A stretch of 64,000 bases of DNA. Source: Nocardia suismassiliense. GTDB taxonomy: Bacteria > Actinomycetota > Actinomycetes > Mycobacteriales > Mycobacteriaceae. This document shows, piece after piece, positions 10,377 through 18,805 of the stretch (its first letter is position 1; every line of letters begins with the position of its first letter). The notes below the pieces were generated by a model. It saw only the letters and a program-made list of their open reading frames with translations, was not told the origin of the DNA and ran no database searches. Position numbers and translations under genes: made by a program. The stretch spans positions 664,965 through 728,964 of the forward strand of contig NZ_LT985361.1 in assembly GCF_900269665.1 (NCBI RefSeq). Direction: 5' to 3'.

Positions 10377-10910
10377 ATGACGAATCCCGGCGATTCCGAC
10401 GAATGGTGGAAGCAGTACGGCGGCCAAGGCGTATCGCCGGAATCCGGTGCGCAAAGCTCTGTTCCGCAACACCCGAACGCTGACCAGCCCTCGGGGTACC
10501 CGTCGACGCCGCAATACCCGCAACAGCCCGCCCAGCCCATGACGCCCCCGCCGCAACAGCAGTACCCGGGCTACCAGCAGCAACCGTACGGCCAACCGCA
10601 GCAGCCCTACGGTCAGCAGCCGAACTACGGTTACCAGCCCGCCTACCAGCCCTACGGCATGCCGCCGCAGCAGGGCACCAACGGCATGGCGATCGGCGCG
10701 CTGATCTCCTCGCTGGCCGGATTCGTCACCTGTGGCCTCGGCTCGATCATCGGCATCATCCTCGGCGTCATCGCCTTGAACCAGGTCAAGCAGTCCGGCC
10801 AGGAAGGCCGCGGCATGGCGCTCGCGGGCGTCTGGATCGGCGTCGGCTCCATCGTGCTCGGCATCCTGTGGTTCGTCGTCGCGTTCGTAGCCGGATTCAG
10901 CGGCATGTAG
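10377..10910 (+). CDS. DUF4190 membrane protein with Gln/Pro/Tyr-rich N-terminus
   Basis: This 177-residue protein has a cytoplasmic tail (about 1-100) dominated by Gln, Pro, Tyr and Gly (blocks such as [20 protein letters not shown]). A DUF4190 domain follows, with two helices (MAIGALISSLAGFVTCGLGS and a second near the C-terminus) around the EGRGMALAG turn. The function of DUF4190 is unknown. The ATG at 10377 has no clear ribosome site, but TACCCT lies about 7 nt upstream in -10 position, so the mRNA may be leaderless. It sits between queuosine transporter and gluQ, and faces an RDD protein with a similar tail. Confidence 0.85.
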   Translation: MTNPGDSDEWWKQYGGQGVSPESGAQSSVPQHPNADQPSGYPSTPQYPQQPAQPMTPPPQQQYPGYQQQPYGQPQQPYGQQPNYGYQPAYQPYGMPPQQGTNGMAIGALISSLAGFVTCGLGSIIGIILGVIALNQVKQSGQEGRGMALAGVWIGVGSIVLGILWFVVAFVAGFSGM

Positions 10911-10930
10911 CCGCCGCCCGCCGAAAACGT

Positions 10931-10963
10931 CAGGGGCGCACCCGGAAAACGGGTGCGCCCCTG
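10931..10963. terminator. Bidirectional terminator between DUF4190 and RDD genes
   Basis: A perfect 14-bp stem (CAGGGGCGCACCCG at 10931-10944, complement at 10950-10963) closes a GAAAA loop. It lies between two convergent stop codons, so it can end both transcripts. Confidence 0.85.
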
Positions 10964-10987
10964 CGCGTATGTGTCAGCCGTTCGACG

Positions 10988-11698
10988 TCAGGACTTGACG
11001 ACCTGGGTGCCGCCAGCGAACTTGTCGTGCCAACCCTGCTTGTTCGGGTCCTGCGAGATGGTGACCATGATGTAGATCGCCAGACCCAGCGAGACCAGGC
11101 CGCCGACGCACGGAATGATGTTCGCCGCGACGAACAGGTTGCGCTTCAGCGAGGTGACCGGGTCGATCTTGGCCGCGCCGCCGGGGGCGAGCACCTTCAG
11201 ACCGAGCACCTTCTTGCCGAGGGTGGTCCCCTGCGAGGTCTCCATGCCGACGAAGTAGCCGAGCTGCACCAGGGTCCAGACCAGGCCGAGGCCGATGGTC
11301 AGGCCCATGCTGTTCTTGACCAGCATGTAGAGGATGAAATAAGGAATCATCAGGATGAGCGCGTCGATGACGCGAGCACCGATGCGGGTGCCGAGGTCAC
11401 CCGGCTGCCCACCGTAGTTGTTGAAACCGCCCGGCTGCTGCGGGTACTGACCGTAGGCGTCCTGCGGCTGACCGTACTGCGGCGCCTGGCCGTACTGGGG
11501 CTGCTGCCCGTACTGCGGCGGCTGCTGACCGTACTGGGGCTGCTGGCCGTACTGCTGGCCGCCCTGGGGGAACTGTTGGCCGCCTTGCGGATACTGCTGA
11601 CCGCCTTGCGGAGGTTGCTGGCCGCCTTGCGGGTACGGCTGCCCATACGGCTGCCCGCCCTGCGGATATTGGTTGGGGTCGTACCCACCGCTTGTCAT
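10988..11698 (-). CDS. RDD family membrane protein with Gly/Gln/Tyr-rich N-terminus
   Basis: This 236-residue protein has an N-terminal tail of about 95 residues built from PQGGQQ and YGQQPQ units, followed by an RDD domain. The domain begins LGTRIGARVIDALILMIPYFI and contains the matching QGTTLGKKVLGLKV block. RDD domains are small membrane modules, several linked to ion or toxin transport; the role here is unknown. The ATG at 11698 follows GAGGA. It lies 47 nt downstream of gluQ on the same strand and is probably co-transcribed with it. Confidence 0.88.
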   Translation of the reverse strand: MTSGGYDPNQYPQGGQPYGQPYPQGGQQPPQGGQQYPQGGQQFPQGGQQYGQQPQYGQQPPQYGQQPQYGQAPQYGQPQDAYGQYPQQPGGFNNYGGQPGDLGTRIGARVIDALILMIPYFILYMLVKNSMGLTIGLGLVWTLVQLGYFVGMETSQGTTLGKKVLGLKVLAPGGAAKIDPVTSLKRNLFVAANIIPCVGGLVSLGLAIYIMVTISQDPNKQGWHDKFAGGTQVVKS

Positions 11699-11745
11699 AG
11701 TTGTTTGTCCTCGTCGAGTGATCAGTAGTTGGACGAATGCGTACG

Positions 11746-12663
11746 TTACGGACATCGACTGCGTTGCAACAACCCATTCCCGTCGAGTATCCACGGTTCG
11801 CGTGGCAGATGTGCCGGGTCGAAACTGTCGAGGAGCTCCGCCGACGAGGTTGCCGCGTAGCCCAGTGATCCGGCCAGCGCGGCCACTACCTGGTCGGGCG
11901 TGTTGCCGAGCGCGAGTTGATCGGACAACGTGACCGCGCCGTCGCGCTTGGCCAGGCGTTGCCCTTCGGTGTTGAGCACCAGCGGAACGTGGGCGTAGTG
12001 CGGCACCGGCAGGTCGAGCAGAGTCGCGAGATAGGCCTGCCGTGGCGTGGACGGCAGCAGATCGTCGCCGCGCACTACCTGGTCGATGCCCTGCGCCGCG
12101 TCGTCGACCACCACCGCGAGGTTGTAGGCGGGGATGCCGTCGCCGCGCCGCAGCACCACGTCGTCCACCGGGGCGCGATAGCGTCCGTGCAGGTCGTCGA
12201 CGATCTCGAATTCGGTTGCCGCCGCACGTAAGCGCAGCGCGGCCGGGCGGCCTGCGTCGCGAAACCTGGTGCGCGCCTGCTCGGTCAGGGCGCGGCAGGT
12301 ACCGGGGTAGGCGCCCAGCGGACCGTGCGGTGCCGTCGCCGCCTGCTGGATTTCTCTTCGCGTGCAGAAGCATTCGTAGGTGAGCCCGGCGGCGGTGAGC
12401 CGGTCGATGGCGGCCTGGTAATAGGGCAGCCGCTCGGACTGCCGGACCACGGGACCATCCCAGTCGAGTCCGATCGCGGCCAGATCGTCGAGCTGCCGCT
12501 GCTCGGCGCCCGGCCGGACGCGATCGAGATCCTCGATCCGGATCAGGAAGCGCCGGCCGGTCGAGCGGGCGAACGCCCACGCGAGCAGGGCCGTGCGCAG
12601 ATTCCCGACGTGCAGGTCCCCGGAGGGGCTCGGCGCGTACCGGCCCGCACCCGGCTCAGGCAC
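11746..12663 (-). CDS. gluQ: Glutamyl-Q tRNA(Asp) synthetase
   Basis: GluQ-RS is a paralogue of the glutamyl-tRNA synthetase catalytic core that attaches glutamate to the queuosine base at position 34 of tRNA(Asp). The 305-residue protein lacks an anticodon-binding domain, as expected. The HIGH-type motif is SPSGDLHVGN, the KMSKS-type motif is LAKRDG, and the zinc ligands fit C98, C100, Y119 and C123. The start is GTG at 12663. With tgt and the precursor transporter nearby, it supplies the last step of a queuosine pathway (glutamyl-queuosine). Confidence 0.93.
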   Translation of the reverse strand: MPEPGAGRYAPSPSGDLHVGNLRTALLAWAFARSTGRRFLIRIEDLDRVRPGAEQRQLDDLAAIGLDWDGPVVRQSERLPYYQAAIDRLTAAGLTYECFCTRREIQQAATAPHGPLGAYPGTCRALTEQARTRFRDAGRPAALRLRAAATEFEIVDDLHGRYRAPVDDVVLRRGDGIPAYNLAVVVDDAAQGIDQVVRGDDLLPSTPRQAYLATLLDLPVPHYAHVPLVLNTEGQRLAKRDGAVTLSDQLALGNTPDQVVAALAGSLGYAATSSAELLDSFDPAHLPREPWILDGNGLLQRSRCP

Positions 12664-12711
12664 GGGCCCGGCTGGTACGGGATGACGTGGACACGATGCC
12701 CATCGTAGATA

Positions 12712-13197
12712 TCAGCCGCGCAGGCGCGGCGTCAGCTCCGTCGGCGAGATCGGTGTGCCCGCGTCCAGGGCGTCGAGCAGTGCTTGCGCGTGCGCGATCA
12801 GACCCGTGCGATCGATGCCGTAGGGCACGTCCGCGTCGCCCGCCGGGTGAAACTCGGTGAGCCGGGTGATCGCGCGGGTGAGCAGCGTGCGCGCGCCCTT
12901 CGCATTACCACGCTGGATGTGTGTGACACCGACAGCGAGCTGGGCCAGCGCCTGCCACAGCATCCGTTCGGCGAACGGGCCGTTCTTCCACGCCGCCTCT
13001 AATACCTCGTGCGCGTTGAATGCCAAACCATCGTCCAGCAGTTGCTGAGCGAAGGTCAGGGTTTGCTGCGGCGGCAGGTCCAGATCGTCGGGAATTCGGG
13101 CAACTCCGACACTGCCGGGTGGAAGCGGACGGCCCAATCGATCACGCGGACGTGAGTTGAGGGCGCGACCTGCGTCGTCGCGATCGCGGTCAACCAT
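12712..13197 (-). CDS. DUF309 domain protein
   Basis: This 161-residue soluble protein has the DUF309 hallmark FNAHEVLEAAWK near the centre, followed by helices with LAQLAVGVTHIQRGN and GARTLLTRA. The family is helical and of unknown function. The ATG at 13197 is used; ATGs at 13206 and 13209 would add three or four residues. It lies 48 nt upstream of gluQ on the same strand, so all three genes (DUF309, gluQ, RDD) may form one transcript. Confidence 0.85.
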   Translation of the reverse strand: MVDRDRDDAGRALNSRPRDRLGRPLPPGSVGVARIPDDLDLPPQQTLTFAQQLLDDGLAFNAHEVLEAAWKNGPFAERMLWQALAQLAVGVTHIQRGNAKGARTLLTRAITRLTEFHPAGDADVPYGIDRTGLIAHAQALLDALDAGTPISPTELTPRLRG

Positions 13198-13209
13198 GAC
13201 TTCCATCAT

Positions 13210-13616
13210 GCACTGCCCAGGCGATGGCGTCGATGTGCCAGTGTCCGAAGAAAGAAACAATGACGGATCACGGAGTAATTGAATAGCCCCTATAGTTTGC
13301 CGATGCTCGATCAGGGGAATGGTAAGTTGACGCTGGCAATGTTCCCGCAACATTTCATCTTCGCAAGGTTGGCAGTTTCGATATCCTAATAAGCAAGAGG
13401 CGGGCAAACTTTCGATCGACCTGCTAGTGTTTATCGCGCGGGGGCAACCTCGTTGGGTGTATTCACCCCGACGTACCGTGCGATAACGACGCACCGTGTA
13501 GTTGCGCGCTTTCACTCAGGCGCACAGGGGATTCGGCGTTCCTGGCCGGGTGCCGGTGCTAGTTAGGACGATGTCAGAAGAAATCTCGTTCTCGACGCAG
13601 CAAAGGAGCTAGTGCC
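13210..13616. other. 407-bp intergenic region, relatively A/T-rich
   Basis: No credible gene is visible. The centre (about 13245-13420) is more A/T-rich than its surroundings, which suits promoters for the DUF309 gene on one side and the DUF397 gene on the other. No helix-turn-helix gene is present, although DUF397 proteins usually sit beside one. Confidence 0.6.
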
Positions 13617-13826
13617 GTGGAGGTTGATTTGACGGATGCTGTGTGGCGCAAGAGCACATACAGCGGCCCTGATGGGAACTGCGTAGAAGTCGCCTTTCTG
13701 GTCGACGGAAAAATCGCGGTCCGTGACACCAAGGACAACGGATTCGGCCCGGTGCTTGCGTTCGGCCCGGGTCAGTGGGATGCATTCCTAACTGGAGTGG
13801 CGCAGGGGGAGTTCGGTCGCGCCTGA
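13617..13826 (+). CDS. DUF397 domain protein
   Basis: This 69-residue protein shows the DUF397 signature: WRKSTYSGPDGNCVEVAF, then KIAVRDTKD, ending in a WDAFLTGV helix. The start GTG at 13617 follows AAAGGAG with 8 nt spacing. In actinobacteria, DUF397 proteins normally pair with an adjacent XRE-family regulator and act as its small partner or antitoxin-like factor. No such regulator is encoded on either side here, so this is an orphan copy that may act on a partner elsewhere. Confidence 0.9.
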   Translation: MEVDLTDAVWRKSTYSGPDGNCVEVAFLVDGKIAVRDTKDNGFGPVLAFGPGQWDAFLTGVAQGEFGRA

Positions 13827-13968
13827 TAACAGCAGGTCGTCTGAACAGGCACTATGGGCCCCGGGTCGGCACGGACTCGGGGTCTTCGCAATATTCGGGC
13901 ACCGATTCACGGGTGTCCGAATACTTGCGTGTAGGGATAATGCGCGCCGTTCAGTTATCGGTGTTCGG

Positions 13969-15621
13969 CTATCCGGTCGCGCCGTCGCCGTCCGAACCGT
14001 TCCCGTTTCGGCTACCGCGTTCCTGATATTTCCGTAGCACCGCGAGCTGCCGCCGCTCCTCTTCGTGGTCGGCCTCGTGATTGCGCTCGGACTCCTGCCA
14101 CGGATCGGGCCGGAAGAAGCTGCCGGTGCCCGGCTTGCCCGCCGCACCGAGCTTGCTCATCTTCTTCGGCACCGGCGCGCCCTGGTACGGCAGCGGGATG
14201 GGGTGGCCGTGCTCGTCCACGGGGCCGAGCGGCTGGTGGATCTCGATGTACTCGCCGTGTGGTAGCCGCCGGACCACCCCGGTCTCCACGCCGTGTTCCA
14301 GCACCTCCCGATCGGAGCGCTGCAGGCCTAGGCAGATCCGGTAGGCCGCGAAGTAGGCCAGCGGCGGCACGAGCAGGATGCCGATCCGGCCGATCCAGGT
14401 CGTCGCGTTCAGCGAGATGTCGAACTTGTAGGCCACGATGTCGTTCACGCAGGACAGCGTGAGCACCACATAGAACGCGATCGACATCGCGCCGATCGCG
14501 GTGCGCACCGGGACATCTCGCGGTCGTTGCAGCAAGTTGTGGTTGACGGTGTCGCCGGTGAGCCGTTTCTCGATCCACGGATAGGCGATCAGCACCATGA
14601 ACACCAAGCCCATGATGAGCGCGCCCCACACCGGGGCGGGCACCGTGTAGCGACCCAGATACAGCTCCCATGGCGGGATGAGGCGCATCATGCCGTCGGT
14701 CCACATCATGTAGAAGTCCGGCTGCGAACCCGCGGAGATCTGTGAGGGGTTGTACGGGCCCATGTTCCAGATCGGGTTGATCTGCAACAAGCCGCCCATG
14801 AGCGCGACGATGCCGAGGGTGAACGCGAAGAACGCGCCCTGGTCCAGCGAGAACACCGGCACGATGCGCGCGCCGACCACGTTCTTCTCGGTCCGGCCCG
14901 GGCCGGGGAACTGGGTGTGCTTCTGATACCAGACCAGCGCGATGTGCGCCGCGATCAGCGCGAGCATGATGCCGGGGAACAGCAGCACGTGCGCGATGAA
15001 CAGGCGCGGAATGATGATGGTGCCCGGATAGTCGCCACCGAACATCAGCCAGTGCAGCCAGGTGCCGATGATCGGCATGCCGAGGGTGATGGAGGAGAAA
15101 GCCGCCCGCAGGCCGGTGCCCGAGAGCAGATCGTCGGGCAGCGAGTAGCCGAAGTAGCCCTCGAACATGGCCAGGATCAGCAGCAGCGAGCCGATCACCC
15201 AGTTCGCCTCGCGCGGCTTTCGGAACGCGCCGGTGAAGAACACCCGGAACAGGTGCACGATGATCGACGCCGCGAAAAGCAGTGCGGCCCAGTGGTGTAC
15301 CTGCCGCACGAAGAGTCCGCCACGCACCTCGAACGAGATGTTCAGCGACGTCTCGTAGGCCCGTGACATGGTGACGCCGCGCAATGGCTGGTAGGAGCCG
15401 TTGTAGACGACCTCGGCCATCGACGGGTCGAAGTACAAGGTCAGATACACACCGGAGAGCAGCAGAATGATGAAGCTGTACAGCGCGATCTCGCCGAGCA
15501 GAAACGACCAGTGCGTCGGGAAGACCTTGTTGATCGAGCGTTTGAGGAAATTGGCGGCCTGATATCGCTCGTCGGCGGAGTTCGCCTGCGCGCTGACCTT
15601 GCGACCGAGTTGAGTTGCCAT
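13969..15621 (-). CDS. qcrB: Cytochrome bc1 complex cytochrome b subunit, stand-alone copy
   Basis: QcrB carries the two b hemes and quinol sites of the actinobacterial cytochrome bcc-aa3 supercomplex. The 550-residue protein closely follows mycobacterial Qcr[18 protein letters not shown], the heme-ligand region [51 protein letters not shown] and the C-terminal [13 protein letters not shown] chose ATG 15621; GTG at 15630 is an alternative. qcrB normally follows ctaE-qcrC-qcrA. Here it stands alone between a DUF397 gene and a divergent acyltransferase gene, so it is either the only copy moved out of its operon or a second copy. Confidence 0.93.
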   Translation of the reverse strand: MATQLGRKVSAQANSADERYQAANFLKRSINKVFPTHWSFLLGEIALYSFIILLLSGVYLTLYFDPSMAEVVYNGSYQPLRGVTMSRAYETSLNISFEVRGGLFVRQVHHWAALLFAASIIVHLFRVFFTGAFRKPREANWVIGSLLLILAMFEGYFGYSLPDDLLSGTGLRAAFSSITLGMPIIGTWLHWLMFGGDYPGTIIIPRLFIAHVLLFPGIMLALIAAHIALVWYQKHTQFPGPGRTEKNVVGARIVPVFSLDQGAFFAFTLGIVALMGGLLQINPIWNMGPYNPSQISAGSQPDFYMMWTDGMMRLIPPWELYLGRYTVPAPVWGALIMGLVFMVLIAYPWIEKRLTGDTVNHNLLQRPRDVPVRTAIGAMSIAFYVVLTLSCVNDIVAYKFDISLNATTWIGRIGILLVPPLAYFAAYRICLGLQRSDREVLEHGVETGVVRRLPHGEYIEIHQPLGPVDEHGHPIPLPYQGAPVPKKMSKLGAAGKPGTGSFFRPDPWQESERNHEADHEEERRQLAVLRKYQERGSRNGNGSDGDGATG

Positions 15622-15842
15622 GGTCGACACCCCGCCCCTGGGAGAGTGGTATGCGTTCTACTACAGACGGTAGCAGGTAGTCCGGCCGTAATCGATAGAT
15701 TTTCGCTGATCTACTTGCAGATCAAGATCATTCGCGGTTGTCGGTGGGCGGGAGATGGGTCGTGATCGGCCGCCGCTACGTGCCGTTCAGCGCCGGGCGC
15801 GGGGGCTGCTGCCAGGTTCGATACTGTCGGAGGGTGAGCTCG

Positions 15843-17327
15843 ATGGCGGCGCAGGACGCGACGATGTATTGGCTGTCGAGCCGCACCCGCAACGATTTGT
15901 TCCTGCTGTACTGCTTCGCGGACAGGGGGCGGCCGTCCGCTGAACTGCGCGCCGCCGTTGCCGAGCGCAGCGCGCGCATCCCCGATCTGCGGGTCCGGGC
16001 GCGTGCCGTGCCGGGGGATCTCGACTATCCGTCGTGGGTGCCGTGTGCGTTCGCCGACGATCAGTTCGTCGAACATGCGCTGGCGGAACCGGATTGGGCG
16101 CACCTGCAGGTGGCGGTCGGTGCGGTGGTCGGGACCGGTGTGGACGCGGCGGTGCGGCCGTGGCGGTTGCATGTGTTTCGCGGCATCGCCGATGCGCCTG
16201 GGAGTCGGTCGGGGCCGGCGCTCGTAGTGGTGTTGCAGATGTCGCACGCGCTTGCCGATGGTCGGCGTGCTGCTCGGATTGCGCGGGCGTTGTTTACGGA
16301 GGAAGACGACGCCGCTTCGAAAACTGCTGGGGGAGCCACTCCAGCGAGTCGGCTGTCCGGCGCCGACGTGGCAGCGGCGGTCGACGTGAAGTCGGGGTCC
16401 GAGCCGTGGGATGGGGCGGCGCGCTCCGCCCCTGTTACCGCAGCGGTGGTGTGGGCACGGTCGGTCGAGAAACGGATTGCCGAGCAACCCCCGATGGCCG
16501 TGACGCTCGCCTTGTCACAGCTGCCGATTCGCCTGGCCAGTACGGTGATTCGCGGCTACCGGGCGTTTCGGGCGCAGCGGGAACTCGCCGAGCTCACCAC
16601 GGCGGGGGAGCTGCCACCCCCTGGACCCGACTTCCCATCCAGCCTGATCAACCGGCCCGGACCAACCACGGACTCGGACCACCAGGTGCGCATGATCGTG
16701 TGTGCGGCAACAGAATTGCGCGTTCCGGGACGGACCGTGACGGTTGTCGTGCTGACCGCAGTGTCGCTCGCGCTGGCCCGCTACCTGGAAGGGCGGGGCG
16801 CGCCGGTCGAGCGGCTCGGTGCGCAGGTGCCGATGGCGCTGGATGCCGATGAATCGCACGCGCGCAACAACTATCGCAGCCTCAGCGTCGACCTGTTCAT
16901 CGATGAACCCGAGCTCCATCGCCGCGCCGACAAGATCGCTGCCACGCTGGCCGACCGTCGCCGACGAGCACAGCACCCGCTGCTGACAGCTCAGGACCGG
17001 GTCACCGCTGTCGTTCCCGCGCCGCTGCTCCGTCGCGACATCGCCCGCTATCCGCTGGATACGGTGCCCGACTCGATCGCCGGTCACACCGTGGTCTCCA
17101 GCGTCCACCGTGGTCCGGCGGACCTCACCTTCGGCGGCGGTCCGGTCCGTTTCACCGGTGGGTTTCCGGCCGTCGGTGCGGTCATGCGGCTGACCCACGG
17201 CGTGCACGGACTCGGCGAGACCGTCACGATCTCGCTGCATGCCGATGCCGAGATTCTGCCGGATATCGACGCTTACGCCGAGCTGTTGCGCGCCGCGTTG
17301 GCCGAAACAGTGCACAGCTTGAAGTGA
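15843..17327 (+). CDS. WS/DGAT-like acyltransferase domain protein
   Basis: This 494-residue protein resembles the wax ester synthase/diacylglycerol acyltransferase family of mycolic-acid actinobacteria. It opens with ATMYWLSSRTRNDLFLLYCF and has the catalytic-motif position MSHALADG (residues 133-140). The family motif is HHxxxDG; here the first His is Ser and the second His, Asp and Gly remain. The C-terminal half has the usual ARNNYRSLSVDLF and a late GLGETVTISLHAD stretch. The ATG at 15843 lies 9 nt after GGAGG. Storage-lipid synthesis is possible, but the altered motif makes activity uncertain. It is divergent from qcrB. Confidence 0.8.
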   Translation: MAAQDATMYWLSSRTRNDLFLLYCFADRGRPSAELRAAVAERSARIPDLRVRARAVPGDLDYPSWVPCAFADDQFVEHALAEPDWAHLQVAVGAVVGTGVDAAVRPWRLHVFRGIADAPGSRSGPALVVVLQMSHALADGRRAARIARALFTEEDDAASKTAGGATPASRLSGADVAAAVDVKSGSEPWDGAARSAPVTAAVVWARSVEKRIAEQPPMAVTLALSQLPIRLASTVIRGYRAFRAQRELAELTTAGELPPPGPDFPSSLINRPGPTTDSDHQVRMIVCAATELRVPGRTVTVVVLTAVSLALARYLEGRGAPVERLGAQVPMALDADESHARNNYRSLSVDLFIDEPELHRRADKIAATLADRRRRAQHPLLTAQDRVTAVVPAPLLRRDIARYPLDTVPDSIAGHTVVSSVHRGPADLTFGGGPVRFTGGFPAVGAVMRLTHGVHGLGETVTISLHADAEILPDIDAYAELLRAALAETVHSLK

Positions 17328-17376
17328 TTGCACTACAGCACAATCGGCCTGTGGATAACTCGAGCGGCCAGCAGTT

Positions 17377-18015
17377 CTAGTTGTCCGGCTTGTGCCACAC
17401 CAGTGCGTACCGCCAGTAAACGAGCCGCCGAACTCGTGCGCCGGGCAGCAGCGCGGCCGCCTGCTGTCGCACCTGACGAGTGGTCAGCGGTGGATCCAGC
17501 ACCACTGGCATGTCGCCGTGGTTCGTTCCTTTCGCATACCAGTTGCCGCTACCTAGTGTGCGGAGCACAGCGAAGCCGAGTGCGAACACCCGCTGACCGA
17601 CCGCCGCCAAGAGTTCGACGGGGAGTTCCCGAGCGAGATCGGCGCGTGGCAGCGCGATGACCGCGAGTACCCCGCCGGGGCGCAGCGCCGCGGCCAACAC
17701 CGGCAACGCCTCGTCGAGCGGCATATGGTGCAGGGTGCTGATCGATACGATCGCGTCGTAGGCGTTCGCGGGCAGCGGGTGCTCGAGGACGTCACCCAAG
17801 AGGCAGGTCACGTTGTCGGGCGTCGCCTGCTTCGCGGCGTCGATCATCACCGGCGACCGATCGAGCGCATCGACCTGGTCGGCATGCCGCGCCAGTTCGA
17901 CCGCGAACGCGCCGGCCCCACAGCCGACATCCAGTACCCGCGCGCACGGCTTCGGCAGCTGCCGCACGAGAAACCGGTGGTAGAAGCTGTTGTGATCCCA
18001 ATCGAGTCCGGCCAT
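17377..18015 (-). CDS. Class I SAM-dependent methyltransferase
   Basis: This 212-residue methyltransferase has SAM motif I VLDVGCGAGAFAVELA, the acidic residue VDALDRS, motif II NAYDAIVSISTLHHMPL and motif III LRPGGVLAVIAL. The C-terminus ends ARVRRLVYWRYALVWHKP. The substrate is unknown. The gene lies 31 nt after the GNAT gene on the same strand, so the two are probably one operon. Confidence 0.88.
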   Translation of the reverse strand: MAGLDWDHNSFYHRFLVRQLPKPCARVLDVGCGAGAFAVELARHADQVDALDRSPVMIDAAKQATPDNVTCLLGDVLEHPLPANAYDAIVSISTLHHMPLDEALPVLAAALRPGGVLAVIALPRADLARELPVELLAAVGQRVFALGFAVLRTLGSGNWYAKGTNHGDMPVVLDPPLTTRQVRQQAAALLPGARVRRLVYWRYALVWHKPDN

Positions 18016-18046
18016 CAATGCCACTCTGCCACAGGATTTCCGAGCA

Positions 18047-18532
18047 TCAGTCGAGCGCCAGCTTCGCCGTGACACTGTCGCCGTCGACAGTCGAAGTCGC
18101 CGACCCGAGCAGCTTGCGCGCCGCCGAATTGCCGACGGTGGTGGTGGCCACGACTTGGTGTGCGCCGATCGCCGCGGCGACCGCCCGTAGCTGGTCGGCA
18201 ACGGCACGGCCCACACCGTGCCCGCGATCCGAGCGGCCGATCCACACGCCCGCTTCTAGTCCGTCCTCGCCGGGCTGCAACCGGGCGGCGCCCACAATCC
18301 GGTCACCCACCGCGATCAAGTACGTGTACTCCACGGGGTTTTCCGGCCGTAGCGCCCGCCCGCGATGAAAGTCGAGAAATGCCTGCCGGCGGGTCGCATT
18401 CCAGCCCGGCTTGCCGGCCACCGGCGGCATCACTTCCAGCGGATCCGCATCGGCCACCGCTGCGTCCAGCAGCAACATGAGGTTGGCTTCCGTCAGCGGG
18501 TCGAGCCGGACCGGTTCCGTATTCCTGTGCAC
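18047..18532 (-). CDS. GNAT family N-acetyltransferase
   Basis: This 161-residue protein fits the GNAT fold. Strands carry YTYLIAVGDRIVGAARL, the acetyl-CoA motif is RSDRGHGVGRAVADQL, and a late ATTTVGNSAARKLLG helix follows. The GTG at 18532 is the start. The acceptor substrate is unknown. It precedes the methyltransferase with a 31-nt gap. Confidence 0.85.
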   Translation of the reverse strand: MHRNTEPVRLDPLTEANLMLLLDAAVADADPLEVMPPVAGKPGWNATRRQAFLDFHRGRALRPENPVEYTYLIAVGDRIVGAARLQPGEDGLEAGVWIGRSDRGHGVGRAVADQLRAVAAAIGAHQVVATTTVGNSAARKLLGSATSTVDGDSVTAKLALD

Positions 18533-18805
18533 AGCATCGAGCCTGGTCGACCGGCCAGGCGCTGGTCAACGGAGTTCCGCTGTCGTAGCAGGAAGTCACC
18601 GTGCCGGACGGCATGACTGCCCGCTTCCAGTGCGTCCGAGTCAGCGCATTCTGGCCACCCTCCATGGCAAACGCGCAGGTTACGATGGCCGAACGACCGG
18701 CACGGTCGAACCGGGGTGGTCACCATGTCCGCGTAGGTGCCTCGGGATCGGCAGCGCATCGATCGAGCGGAATGTGGTCGGTGACTCGACGTCTGAGAGG
18801 ACGGG

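Noticed and set aside
13210..13515. Extended open frame upstream of the DUF309 gene
   Set aside because: No start with a ribosome site, no domain, and the DNA is A/T-rich promoter-like.
18533..18805. Promoter pair before the first receptor kinase
   Set aside because: A TACGAT-like -10 is present but no matching -35, so I do not list it.
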